Shown one piece after another: positions 25,494-35,223 of a DNA stretch of 64,000 bases. Both the position numbers and the translations under genes were made by a program. Within the stretch, counting starts at the first letter, position 1. Each line of letters begins with the position of its first letter. The stretch comes from Cercophora sp. LCS_1 (Eukaryota > Ascomycota > Sordariomycetes > Sordariales > Lasiosphaeriaceae): contig JAPZLL010000031.1 in NCBI GenBank assembly GCA_036250225.1, positions 62,001 to 126,000 on the forward strand, read 5' to 3'. Below the pieces are notes generated by a model. It had not been told where the DNA came from. It was given only the letters and a program-made list of their open reading frames with translations, and searched no databases.

Positions 25494-25794
25494 CAACACT
25501 GTTTTTACCCTCGACCTCATCAACGACCTCAGCCACAACATCATTTCGACCCTCGTCACACACACCCCCTTACAAGTACCCTCACGGACACCCTCACCAA
25601 ACCCCTCCTGGTTCACAACCACACGAACCACTCCCATACCAACAGACCTGACACCCATGGCGACGCACACAGGAGCTATAGCAACCACAACAAACGGGAC
25701 AAATACACTCCCAACGGGAAGCACCACGATGCCTGTGACGTCCGGGACGTCTGGGGTGCCCGGAATGGAGCTCGGCTGGTCTTGCTTGGGATAA
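25103..25794 (+). pseudogene. Doubtful gene with a frame shift and a (CAT)31 array
   Basis: An ATG in a good context (AAGAATGGC) opens a Pro-rich frame that stops at 25315. A second frame, shifted by one base, stays open from before 25105 to the TAA at 25792-25794. From about 25270 it reads as a plausible hydrophilic/helical protein (around SPNSFTFSYSSPLDIDKL) that continues in phase on the far side of the CAT array. The two parts look like one original frame broken near 25258-25270. In the second frame the array would encode 31 isoleucines; in the first frame it would give serines. I see no splice sites that would join the parts. It may be a decayed gene, an indel error, or not a gene at all. 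No family was recognised. Confidence 0.3.
25398..25490. repeat. (CAT)31 trinucleotide microsatellite
   Basis: Thirty-one uninterrupted CAT units (93 nt). It is the longest perfect microsatellite seen in the window and lies inside the doubtful gene at 25103-25794. Read in three plus-strand frames it gives His, Ile or Ser runs; on the minus strand one frame gives a Met run. Confidence 0.97.
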
Positions 25795-26157
25795 CTGGAT
25801 TGCGATTCCACTTGTTTTATTTTTTTTATTCAGGTAATGGTCAGTTATTTTGGGTTTTGGGGTTTCTTGATGGCGTTTTTTCGTATTGTTTTTCACTTGA
25901 CAAGATGGTGGTTGATCAAATTATCAGCCGAGACGATGATTATATTGTTCCCTTGAGAACACTGCGAAACCGATAATACCATCCCGTGATCTACAAAGTA
26001 TTTTGTCCTGTTATCCGCACCACAAAACAATTCGCCCCCGCCCGTCAGCTGAATGTGAACACCCATAAGAGTGTCAATGTCAAGATGGCCTGGTAGGATC
26101 ACGGCTCTCACGCGTAAACAGATGGCGCCGGTAAAAATAAAGTCAAGAGGAAAAAAG
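25795..26157. other. AT-richer gene-free stretch
   Basis: This stretch is richer in A and T than its surroundings, with T-runs around 25815-25900. It may be the 3' region of the doubtful gene before it. No open frame has a recognisable motif. Confidence 0.4.
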
Positions 26158-26166
26158 TATATAAAA
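26158..26166 (+). promoter_or_regulatory. TATA box (first of two)
   Basis: A TATATAAAA element. Reading on for about 200 nt I find no convincing start codon with a long frame, so what it drives is unclear. A near copy of the element occurs 163 nt downstream. Confidence 0.4.
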
Positions 26167-26320
26167 ACCAGGCCGGGGGCCAAACAGCAGGAGCAAGCAT
26201 CACGAACCAAAGTTTCAACTTGCTCTACCGCTGTAAAATCCGGGCCCGCCCTGGCTGTAAGTGCAGCACGTCAGCATTGTTGACATCTGAGTGAGATGGC
26301 GGTGGATCCCTGCGGCGGGG

Positions 26321-26329
26321 TATATAAAA
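26321..26329 (+). promoter_or_regulatory. TATA box ahead of the tRNA-like unit
   Basis: A TATATAAAA element lying about 62 nt upstream of the tRNA-like unit that starts near 26383. An upstream TATA box helps many fungal Pol III genes, so the two may belong together; this is inference. Confidence 0.4.
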
Positions 26330-26382
26330 AAAGGTAGGAGCATCGATCTTCACTGGAAAGGGCCACGGGTCCCAAGCAATTG

Positions 26383-26454
26383 CCACCTATGGCGCAGCGG
26401 TACGGCGAGGACTGCAATTCGAATACCCTCTGGGTTCGAATCCTGCAGGCGTCT
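26383..26454 (+). ncRNA. tRNA-like unit with A and B boxes (SINE head or tRNA relic)
   Basis: TGGCGCAGCGG at 26390-26400 matches a tRNA A box and GGTTCGAATCC at 26433-26443 is a perfect B box. Their spacing is that of an intronless tRNA. The central part has CTGCAAT, a Cys-type (GCA) anticodon loop. The acceptor arms (26383-26389 with 26447-26453) do not pair, and the D and anticodon stems pair poorly, so this is not a working tRNA. Runs of four and five T follow at 26534 and 26540, which could end a Pol III transcript, and then a (CTTC)5 run. Head, body and simple-repeat tail resemble a tRNA-derived SINE, but one copy cannot prove that. Confidence 0.4.
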
Positions 26455-26547
26455 GAGATCGTTTCTGCTGCGTCTTTGGAATCGACGAGGACACCAATTT
26501 GGCTTGGTGCTCTGAGATCGAGTTCCCTTCCAGTTTTGCTTTTTGGA

Positions 26548-26568
26548 CTTCCTTCCTTCCTTCCTTCC
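26548..26568. repeat. (CTTC)5 microsatellite
   Basis: Five CTTC units plus one base. It follows the tRNA-like unit by about 95 nt, where a SINE tail would be expected. Confidence 0.9.
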
Positions 26569-26794
26569 ACATACTGGAGGATCTTGGTATTTTCAAAGCA
26601 TACACCTCTAAATTCCCTCTGCGACATTGCAGAAAGCTGGGAATCACGGGGGAAAACAAGTATTACAACCCGAAGTTTCAACTTTATTCAGTGCCGAGAA
26701 GTACAGAACAATAATGCTTCAATGCACATTCGATCAGTGTATACTGTTACCGGGTCCGCCTTTTCCCTTGCGAACCTGTGCCCTTGAGTGTCCT

Positions 26795-27121
26795 TCACGC
26801 AAATGTAACCTGTTTGCTTCCCTTTTTGACTTTGACCCTGACATCTCTGGCCTCTCTGACATGGGCGCGAGGGGGAGCACGGATGGGGTCCGATCCTTGA
26901 ACCTGTTGGCGGACAAAGTCCGACTGCGCCTTTCCAACCTTCTTCATGTCCATCATCTCTTGTTCGATGACAGCCTTCTTGGGCTTCCCGAAGCCGACGA
27001 GGAGGAGGGCGAGGAACATGTTGCCGATCAAAACTACGCCGAGCGTGGCGATGAGAATGATCCAGCCCAACGGAAATTTGCCGGCCTCGTGTTTACCGGG
27101 CGTGTAAACGGTGTACGCCAT
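26795..27121 (-). CDS. Small single-span membrane protein, unrecognised
   Basis: Reads as 108 residues from an ATG at 27121. A hydrophobic segment at about residues 20-46 (starting WIILIATLGVVLIG) spans a membrane. It is preceded by a short polar N-terminus and followed by a basic tail ending in KVKKGSKQVTFA. No signal-peptide cleavage pattern is obvious, so it is probably an anchored protein rather than a secreted one. No family was recognised. Support is the well-formed membrane segment, the charge pattern flanking it and the absence of a better frame opposite. It is divergent from the gene at 27703, with 581 nt between them. Confidence 0.5.
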   Translation of the reverse strand: MAYTVYTPGKHEAGKFPLGWIILIATLGVVLIGNMFLALLLVGFGKPKKAVIEQEMMDMKKVGKAQSDFVRQQVQGSDPIRAPPRAHVREARDVRVKVKKGSKQVTFA

Positions 27122-27702
27122 TGTTGTCTCGGTTGTCGTGGCGATTCAAAGATGGCGAGGCTTCTTTGGGAAAACGGGCGAGTTGGAATCTGGGGCAGCG
27201 AGAAATATACAACGAGGGTTTCTTAAATATAACAGACGAGACCGTTTCTGTCAGACTTCTTTGAGTTAGCTCACGAAACATCTTCATCTAGGGGGTTTGG
27301 GGCTGTGATGGGGTACTGCCATCTTGATCCAGGGACAGGCCGAAACGGCTTCGTATTCGAACCATCTCGTCAACTTTGATGGTGTCGATCCCACAATGAC
27401 ATTGTGCCGGGGTGACTGGATACAGCCAAAGCCGTCGGCTGCGACAACAATGGAATAAATTTGGTGTTCAACAAAGAGCGCTTTTTCTTTGTTTTCCGAG
27501 CCACCCTGGAAGACCCCAGGACAGAATACTTACTGACCAGGCTCAACGTACAGCCGGGTTGTTTGCGTGTAGTCGGTAAGTTCTCTGGAGAGCAGAAGAA
27601 AAAAACGATGTGGGGTGGAATATAAATAAAAGAGCTGCCTTAGCATCCAGGTGCCTTTTCCCTCTTAGCCAGCAGATTTGGTGCAAGCCTTGATTTGATT
27701 AT
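27122..27702. other. Divergent promoter between two small membrane-protein genes
   Basis: Upstream region shared by the genes at 26795-27121 (minus) and 27703-28497 (plus). It contains a TATAAATA element at 27621-27628, 82 nt ahead of the plus-strand ATG. No gene is seen in it. Confidence 0.5.
27621..27628 (+). promoter_or_regulatory. TATA box of the membrane-protein gene at 27703
   Basis: TATAAATA at a suitable distance upstream of two candidate ATGs (27703 and 27751), followed by a CT-rich stretch that could hold the transcription start. Confidence 0.5.
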
Positions 27703-28497
27703 ATGTCCCCAAATCAAGTTTTCACCATCACTTCAAAGGTAACGGAAAAAATGTCTTCCTCCGAAGAGTCAAAGCAAGGCTTTGACTGGACCACCACGGT
27801 CTACGTCCTCCTTATTCTAGTGCCCGTCTTCTTTGCGAGCATCGCCATTTGGTGGTATATCCGCAAGACGCTCCGCGCGCGGAAGCAGAAACAGACTGAC
27901 ATCGAGATGAATGACAGAAGGCGGGAGTGGTGGCAACCTAACTACCTGGAGGATGCGGCTGCTGCGGAAGCTGAAGGAACAGAGCAAGTCCCCAAGATGA
28001 CGCCCAAGAAGCGCAATGAGACGGTAGACCGGTACTGGCAGGAACTCTACACTAGTGCTGAGAACCAGTCGCAGCAACCGGTGCCGCCCATGCCAATTCC
28101 GATGCCCTCACCTCCCCAGCCTACGTATGCTCCGTCATCAGTTTACTCACAGGACGTCGTTGATGCTCTGGGTATCAACTTTTCGCGCCCCAGGTCAACT
28201 GCCACAGCTCCCTCTGTCACGACGACGACGCGGACGCATAGCACCAAGGTCCCGAAGCCCCAAAGTCGCAAAAAAAGGGCTGAAAGTCTGGCCACTGTCA
28301 CTGAGGTCGAGGAAGTCAACCGCGACGTATCTCGTTCTCACAAGCGAAGGAAAGAGCGAACGACACGTGGCGACGACGGCGCCGAGCGGGCTCGACGTCG
28401 AAAGCGTCACAGACGGGCTCACACCAAAAAGAAGGACGAGATGTCTCTCAGACAAGTAGTGAGCTCTTTGTTCTCTGGGAGGAGCGAGTTACGGTGA
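27703..28497 (+). CDS. Single-pass membrane protein with long basic cytosolic tail, unrecognised
   Basis: An intronless frame of 264 residues from the ATG at 27703. A second ATG at 27751 (AAAAATGTC, residue 17) has a better context and may be the true start, giving 248 residues. One membrane segment lies at about residues 31-51 (VYVLLILVPVFFASIAIWWY) and is followed at once by arginines and lysines, so the long C-terminal part should face the cytosol. That part has a conserved-looking patch (RYWQELYTSAENQ), a Pro-rich stretch and a very basic Arg/Lys/His-rich end (about 205-250) before a short terminal helix. No domain was recognised. The layout recalls fungal plasma-membrane sensor or anchor proteins, but function is unknown. 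Confidence 0.65.
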   Translation: MSPNQVFTITSKVTEKMSSSEESKQGFDWTTTVYVLLILVPVFFASIAIWWYIRKTLRARKQKQTDIEMNDRRREWWQPNYLEDAAAAEAEGTEQVPKMTPKKRNETVDRYWQELYTSAENQSQQPVPPMPIPMPSPPQPTYAPSSVYSQDVVDALGINFSRPRSTATAPSVTTTTRTHSTKVPKPQSRKKRAESLATVTEVEEVNRDVSRSHKRRKERTTRGDDGAERARRRKRHRRAHTKKKDEMSLRQVVSSLFSGRSELR

Positions 28498-30707
28498 TTA
28501 CCATCTCGCCATCAATACACTCTCATAATATATCACTTTTTGCAAAAAAAAAAAAAAAAAAAAAATGAATCAGGCATTCTACCAATTATGCAACGACTTT
28601 GTGATTCCCTTTGTGGTGATTCTTTCTACAATCAAAACCAACCATGACGTTAATTAAACGTGACTATATCAACAAACCTGTAGAAATCATCGAGGTGTCC
28701 TGCGTCTGCCGTATCTCTACCCGCCACCAAACGCCAATGATACCCCATCTCCTTCCCAAAACGGACAGATCCAACACCTAGTTGACGACAACCATCCCGC
28801 TCAAAAACCTGGCCACACCCGCAGGTACGTACACATAAGCCAAGCGATGCAATCTCGCCACATACCACCGCACCACCCCACCCGCCCCAGAACAAGCATC
28901 TGCACTATCTTGATCTTCCCAAAGTTCCCCATCAATCTAGATTTCTACCTTGCCATCATCCATCCATCCCCTCTAAAACCTCCCAAGACCAGATGCACAT
29001 GTACAATACTTATCACATTACCGCACACTCTCCTGGCATCCCACCCACACACGCACACACAACAAAAAGCAAACGGATAAAATCCCCCTCGTGCAATGCA
29101 GCATGCATTTCGCATACAAACAGCTCAAACCCTCCACTCACTTGCCCATCGCCAACCGACCAACGGAAAACGTGTACCGAGCTTTCGGACCCCAAAGCCA
29201 ACGGTTGCACACATGCTGTCGAACCCGTCCCGCGAAATCCCACCAACCAAACTCACTGAACCGTCTGCAGAACGGGGGGGAAAAAAAATGAGGCACATAG
29301 ATGCCCCCCCCCAAAAAAAGCGACATCAAAACAGCTTACCTTACCTACCCGCTTCGTTTACTTCATTACGGTAGATGACCCACACGGACGGATAAATGAC
29401 CAAAATACATCATACTACATCCTTCCCTTCATTCATTCATTCATTGGGCATCACAGCACCAAACCAAATCCTGGATCAGATCCTCCCCTCCCCCCCCCCC
29501 AAAAAAAGACGACCCATAATAATACCCACTTTCCAGATCTGGCGTTGCAATGACAGACACGCCCCAAAACCCCCCGAAACAAGCTTGGCTGTGCAGAAGA
29601 GTATGTAGTTTGGTAGTTTGGTGAAAGCAAAAAGTTAAACTGGGTCTGTTGGTTTCCGTTTCAACAACAGCAAAAGCAGCGAGGCGCAGCTGACGAGTGG
29701 GAAGAGCGGAAACAACAGTTACGCGTATCGGATCCCGGATCCGTGTCTCGTGTCCCGGACCTTCGCGTCTAGTTTCCCGGCCGGACCCTACGTCAGAGAG
29801 TCGCCATGGCCTGGCTTGTTTCGAGTCCAAACTTTGATTCGGAACCATCAGCACCACGGCCCAAGGGCAACTTTTGGCCATGGCATTCGTGGCGAAGCAC
29901 GTTTTGCTTCTGTTGCTTCTAGATCAAACCTTGGGCTGGCTTCGGGACACTGGAATGAAGAGGCGCAGAGGGGCGCCGAGGTCTTGGAACAGGGGTGCCT
30001 AGAACCGGCCCTGACGCCGATGCCGATGCCGATGCCGCCCGCCTGGGCATGGCAAGCCACAACAACCACAAGCGCGCGCACATGGACATGGAATCGTGAT
30101 CAAGGGAGAGCGCTGCTGCACTCAAGAGAAGCCTGAATTCGTCACATCCACACTGCGTAACATAACACATATAGGCGTCCCCCAGTCTTTGCCAAATGGC
30201 ATTGATTAAGCCCATGCTGGGCATGGGTTCTCCTCCACACTCCCCCTTGCGCTGCCATCGACCCAGATAATGGATTCCTCTTCCGTTGGGTACTGAGATG
30301 CACAGAAACCACTCTGCTCTGGGAGCCTGTCTCGGGGTCTCCTTATCCCAAGGAGAACATCGTCCTGATAACTATCATGCCTTCCACCCAACGCCGCAAA
30401 ATGTGGTCTAGAACCGAGCTGAAGAGACTAAATGCAATAACGCCGGGCCCACAGACGGGTCATGAACTTCGCGGACAAAAGAACAAAAAACTATACACAG
30501 AGAAGTCGAAGTCGAACGATTGGTTTGGTTGAATGGGTATCGGGTCCAAGTAGCACACCTGCTATCGCGTAGCCCAACTTCTGGTGCAGCCGTGGAGAAT
30601 GCTGGCCCGAAAACCCCGTTTGATGAAGCGTGGCGTGCCAAACGGAGAGAGACACGGCCGAAAGGTTGTGTCTCGGGCGCCATTTCCCACCACCGGCCCG
30701 CGACACC
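28498..30707. other. Gene-free, compositionally skewed intergenic region
   Basis: A 2.2-kb gap between convergent genes. From about 28690 to 29580 the plus strand is rich in A and C and poor in G. It carries adjoining homopolymer pairs: G then A runs near 29274, C9-A7 near 29305 and C11-A7 near 29490. There are also an A22 tract and a short (ATTC)n run near 29430. A short (GCCGAT)n run occurs near 30020. No frame shows a recognisable protein. Confidence 0.5.
28544..28565. repeat. Poly-A tract (22 nt)
   Basis: Twenty-two A residues starting about 46 nt after the stop codon of the preceding gene. It could be a genomic A-run in the 3' region; there are no target-site duplications or upstream sequence to suggest a retroposed copy. 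Confidence 0.9.
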
Positions 30708-31208
30708 TTATGAGTTTTGGGTTTCGCTACGCCAGATTCCAGCGCCAAGGGGCTTGCTGACACCGAGCCCGACGGCCACGGCAATCCCGATAATGAGCAC
30801 GCCGATGAGAATCTTGACGATAAGCCGGTTCCGTTTGCTCAAGTTTGCCAGGCAGTTGCAGTTGTGCCGGCTTTTCTTGGCCGCCTTAGCCTTGCGCTTC
30901 CAGTGATCTTGGCCAGGCCAGACTTGGCAATCCGTCCCCCCTTTCGTGCACTCGGTGGATTTCCGGTTGCAAGTTTCAGTCGTCGTGATCATAGCTTCGA
31001 TGTCCGTGTCAAAGGGGTTCGCATGGTGGGAACTGGAGGGCGTCGAGATGTCCGAGGCGCGTGGCAAGCCTTGAGCTTTCTCTGCTGAAGGCATACCGTC
31101 CGAGGCGAACGTGTCTTGCGATGGCTTCTCCATTAACCGCGATGCCGGCGTGGTCTGCACCGTCAGACCCGTCTTCTCGTTCCTATCAAGGGGTGTCGTC
31201 GAGGCCAT
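30708..31208 (-). CDS. C-terminally anchored membrane protein, unrecognised
   Basis: Starts at the ATG at 31208 and encodes 166 residues; the frame remains open further upstream, but that part is leader-like. The N-terminal 80 residues are polar and Ser/Thr/Pro-rich. A cysteine-containing stretch follows (three to four Cys at about 80-112), then a very basic linker (KRKAKAAKKSRHNC). One membrane segment (LIVKILIGVLIIGIAVAVGL, about 130-150) leaves a tail of some 16 residues. The basic linker next to the membrane suggests a cytosolic N-terminus and a tail-anchored or type II topology. No family was recognised. It is the third small orphan membrane protein within 5 kb. Confidence 0.55.
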   Translation of the reverse strand: MASTTPLDRNEKTGLTVQTTPASRLMEKPSQDTFASDGMPSAEKAQGLPRASDISTPSSSHHANPFDTDIEAMITTTETCNRKSTECTKGGTDCQVWPGQDHWKRKAKAAKKSRHNCNCLANLSKRNRLIVKILIGVLIIGIAVAVGLGVSKPLGAGIWRSETQNS

Positions 31209-33908
31209 GGCTGTGGATGGTGTTGTAATTGCTGGCTTGTAATTATATGGTCGGCAGGAGCCTGGGTGGTGAACGTCTGGTTTGCAGCCAGGATGCGGTG
31301 ATTGGGAACCACACAAAGTATATATATGGACCCAGAAAGTATTTCGAGTCGGAAAGAAACTGCGAGAGCTGTCAGTCACCACTCGTGGGCGAGGACAAAC
31401 GTGTCAGGAGAGCGCGAAACCGGACGGGCATCGGACAACTTGAGAGGGTGATGACGGGCTTGTGCGAGGGGGGCCGGAGCGCACGAGCTGATGAAAGTGG
31501 CAAGTGTACTGACCGACAACTGCCGCAGACTGTTTGGTGTCCACGGACGCGCAAAGAAGGTAAAGTCGAGGTGATGGCGGTACCTGCGGTCCCGTTCCAG
31601 CAGGAGATGAGCAGGCTCGATCACCCTCAGAAGCTTGGTCGCTGAGACAGTGTGGAAGGTCTGGTGAGTCTCGATTCCCTCCCGCTCGGCCTGAGATCCA
31701 GTGTCCAGTTGCGGAGAGACTCAAGACGCACGCACACAAACCACTAAAGAAGTGGTGTGCTGGAGGAATTGGTGCCGTCGCGCCAGTAGATATCGTCGCG
31801 AGGAGGAGAATGGGTAATTGGCAGGAGGAAGGGGAAATGAAAGCAGCACCTAGGCACCGCAGCAGCAGCAGCAGCACCGACCGAGCGTCAGGGCAAGTCG
31901 CCAGCAGGGGTGGCTTTGAAAAAAGGTACCTATCCAATCTGGGAAAAGTGTCGACCAGTCGGCCCACCGGTTGCATGCGGCGCATTGGAGTGACAGGGCC
32001 CAGGCCCGCTGTGGGGTCTGCTGCCCGCGCTTTCCGTTTCGGGCCTTCCTGCGTGGCATTGATTGGCCGACCCGCTACGGCTTGACGCTGCCTTGGTCTG
32101 CGACCACACCCTCCCAGCGAGGAGGGCCTGGAAGTCCAGACCGGATCCAACGTCAAAATCAAAAGTTGCCTTTCCACGAGGCCACTAGACGCGACCACCA
32201 ATTCACATGGCTGGGACACATTACCCATTTACGCTATTGCCAAAACAAACGACAACACCGTTACCAGCGCAGCGTATTGACCGTGATCGGACCCGGCCCG
32301 CGGGTTGGTCGTCAACTGTCATGGCGGCGTGTGCGGTCGCCCATCGCTTGCCTGGCCCGAGAGGAGAGCTCAGGCTGAAATGAATCAGTTGCTTGCATTT
32401 TGCGGTGGTGAAGTGTCGCTGCGCCTCTAGCTCCTGCACGAATGCAGCTCACTGACCAGTGAAGCTGGGAGAAACGAAAGAAAAAGAGCTGCCCACACAG
32501 AGAGCTCTTTGTCTGCATCCGGCGGCAGTCCCGCCCGACAGCGGTGAATCGCCACGAGGCGTCGAGCGCAATGGTCCGGATCGACGCCCATCCCATCTGT
32601 GCTTCCAGATGCGTCTCCTGCTCACTTGTCGTGTCACGGTAACTGCTATCTCGACGTAACCAGCCATTCGAGCAGATGCTGCCTTCCATTTTGGCCCCTG
32701 CGAGATCGAGAACCCCATGACACCAACCTACCCAGGGCTTGCGTTCTTTTTAGCTCATGGGAATTTTGCACGCGAAGAAGGTGCTTATGCAGGTCCGGGG
32801 AGTGCGACACCCAACAGCCGTCCATAGACACCCTCCATCGATTGGCAGAACGACCTGACCAAAGACGCGCGAACGGCTGTCGCAGCGTTCCCCTCTTTCG
32901 CGCCGAACTATCATGCTGCAGTGACGGCTCCATGCGCTTGCAGGCAACTGCACCTCTCAATCAGCGATCTCAATCCATCCCAGCCCCACGGACGCTGGAA
33001 AGGCACACGTGCAGGTCACTTTGTCGAAACCTCGTCAACACAACGGGCCGATGCTAGGAACCAAGGCGGATGACTGCCCGTCGAGACTCGTCTCAAACGA
33101 GACCCAAAACTAAACTTCCGAGGATATCAAGCTGTTTATCGACAGGCAACGCCACACTGGTGGCCTCATCCGCCTCGTTCCAAACGGCAATTGCAATGAA
33201 TAAATTGATGCGAGGAAAAGCGAGAGACGGTCTCGCTCCTTAGCATGACGATTAATTGCGCGCGGTGCCAAGCGTTCTTGGACTAAGCTTGACTTGCCCG
33301 TCCCTCGAGCTTGGTTCGGTCGCTACCGCCGTCGACGACGGGATAGCTGGGAGGAAGACATTTCCAGAGTCTCGTGTCAACCAAAGAAAAACCGGTGCAA
33401 GGTGATGCAATGCAGACATCCGACATTTTGCTCCCCTCCTGCCGTTTTTCCTTCCTCGCAGACGCACTCGACACCCCGCCCAGGGAACACCCCGGCCACA
33501 GAACATCCGCCCTGACGCGAGTCGCGCCAGCCAGAACCGGTCGAGCGGTGCTGCGGGTCCCGCACTTGCATACGAATAGCGGGGTCGGAAAGAACGAGAG
33601 CTGGAGAGGAGACCAGCTCCAGACTCTCCACCCTCCCTCCACAACCGAAACAGCTCCATTAAAGGAGACACCAGAATACTTGGATCAACCCTCTATTTGC
33701 AGTCCTGTGGCAGCCATTACCCTGTTCCTGTTGCGAGGACTTTCGAGGTTGTTTTCTTATCTACAGGGTGGCACGCGGGGACGTCGAGCCAAAACCAACG
33801 TAACTGTTCATCCGTTATCGCATCACACACTGGGCATCATGGGGCCCAAAATGTCACGGCTGGCACCATTCGGGTTCCCCAATCCACCGGCGGCTGCATC
33901 CCTACTAG
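31209..33908. other. Gene-free region upstream of the tail-anchored protein gene
   Basis: About 2.7 kb lying upstream of the minus-strand gene at 30708-31208 and beyond the 3' end of the epoxide hydrolase gene. It includes a short (GCA)n run at 31859-31876. Frames up to 274 codons exist on the minus strand (31404-32228) but are low-complexity and lack motifs or supporting splice sites. Confidence 0.45.
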
Positions 33909-35223
33909 CTACTTTGCCTCCTTCCAGACCCTAGCAACCTCTACCCCTCCCTTTGACCCGAACATCTTCCCCAAGTCTCCTGCCAGCACCTCAGGCTTCT
34001 CCCATGCCGCAAAATGACCACCGGCCTCATGAACTGCCTCGAATATCACGGGCCCCAGCGTCCTGCCATATGCTTTGGGAAAGACTAGCAAGTCTTTGGG
34101 GAAATATGACAAGCCCAGCCGTACCTTGCCGTTCCATTCCATCATCCTCTTGTCTTCGCGCGGATGAGGGTGTTCGTTTTGGGCCTCGTAGTGAATCCTG
34201 GCGCTTGCCGCTGGTCCAGCTACAGAAAACCAGTATACCGAGACCCAAGTGAGGATTTCATCGTCTGTCCATGGGTAAGAATCAGTCCAGTCGTGTAGCT
34301 TCTCGTAGATCCAGGCCAAAGTCGCAACCGGAGAATCAGCAAGAGCAGCACCGATAGTGGATGGTCTAGTCGTCTGCTCAACGTTGTAGCCAAAGCCTTG
34401 GGTCAGGAACCACTTTGTTCGCTCGAGTCCAGCCATCTCCGCTGAAGACATTGGGAGTAAGGATTGGAGATATAACGGGGGATTCTTGAGCAACGTGGGT
34501 GGGTTAGCACGGACGTAGTTGAGGTGAGTAGCGAGGTTGTGGTCCGGATAAAGGAAGGCAACCGTCCGAAGAACTGCGTATCCCCAGTCGCCACCCTGTG
34601 TCACTTCTTGGGGGTCAGTGAGAAGCAACAGAGATAGACAAGTGACAAGCGCCTACCATACTTGGAGTAACCTAGCTTGATCATCAACTTGTGAACGCAT
34701 TCAGCGTATTGAGCAATGCCAAATCCAGGTTTCCTCGGCGCCCCAGAGAACCCAAAGTTTGGCAGAGACGGTGCGACAACGTTGAACGACGGCCCACCAG
34801 TAGGATTTGTGAGTAGAGGCAGAATCTTGGTCACCTCGAGGAAGCTCCCCGGCCCTTTAAATATTAGTCTCATTCGTTGACAAAGAGGGCATGGCATACA
34901 TCCGTGGCAAAACAACAAGGGGATGCTCCCGCTTCGTTCGCTCTTCTGGTGTATGAAGTGGACGTCGATATCTCCAAACCCGTCGACCTCTACCGATGTT
35001 GTATAGTGAGGCAGTTGGTTTAGTTTCGACTCCTCGGCCCGCCAGTCAAAGCCATGTTGCCAACGAGAAACCAGCCGCTTGAGATCGGAAACGGGAACCC
35101 CATAATCCAGCTCTCCGACATTGGGAGCTGGTCTGGGAATGTAGCCTGTGACAGCTTGGCTTTGAGAGTCTCCATCTTTGTGTCGGGGACCGAGATTGTG
35201 ACTGGTTTGATTGATGAAGCCAT
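33909..35223 (-). CDS. Epoxide hydrolase (microsomal-type, EHN + alpha/beta hydrolase), frameshifted
   Basis: Three exons read from 35223 down: 35223-34900, 34854-34657 and 34603-33909. The introns are 45 nt (GTATGC...AAAG) and 53 nt (GTAGGC...AAG). Splicing restores HGWPGSFLE (oxyanion-hole motif) and YVTQGGDWGYA, whose Asp is the family nucleophile. VSVYWFS has the epoxide-activating Tyr and EAGGHFAAWE the catalytic His. The N-terminal EHN domain is split between two frames. The frame from the ATG runs to about 35122, and the rest of the domain (starting at NVGELDYGVPVSDLK) lies one base out of phase. Exon 1 is one base too short to stay in frame, so a single-base loss near 35121-35122 explains everything. 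It is either a recent pseudogene or a sequencing indel; the rest looks intact. The enzyme would hydrolyse epoxides to diols. Transcribed away from the secreted-protein gene at 36858. Confidence 0.75.

Noticed and set aside
25377..25811. 144-codon minus-strand frame with a long methionine run
   Set aside because: The Met run is only the CAT array read on the minus strand; the flanks have no recognisable pattern.
26383..26454. Functional tRNA-Cys gene
   Set aside because: A and B boxes and the anticodon loop fit, but the acceptor stem does not pair and the D and anticodon stems are poor, so it is listed only as tRNA-like.
31404..32228. 274-codon minus-strand frame
   Set aside because: It lies in the upstream region of the tail-anchored protein gene, is low-complexity and carries no motif; no splice link to a gene was found.
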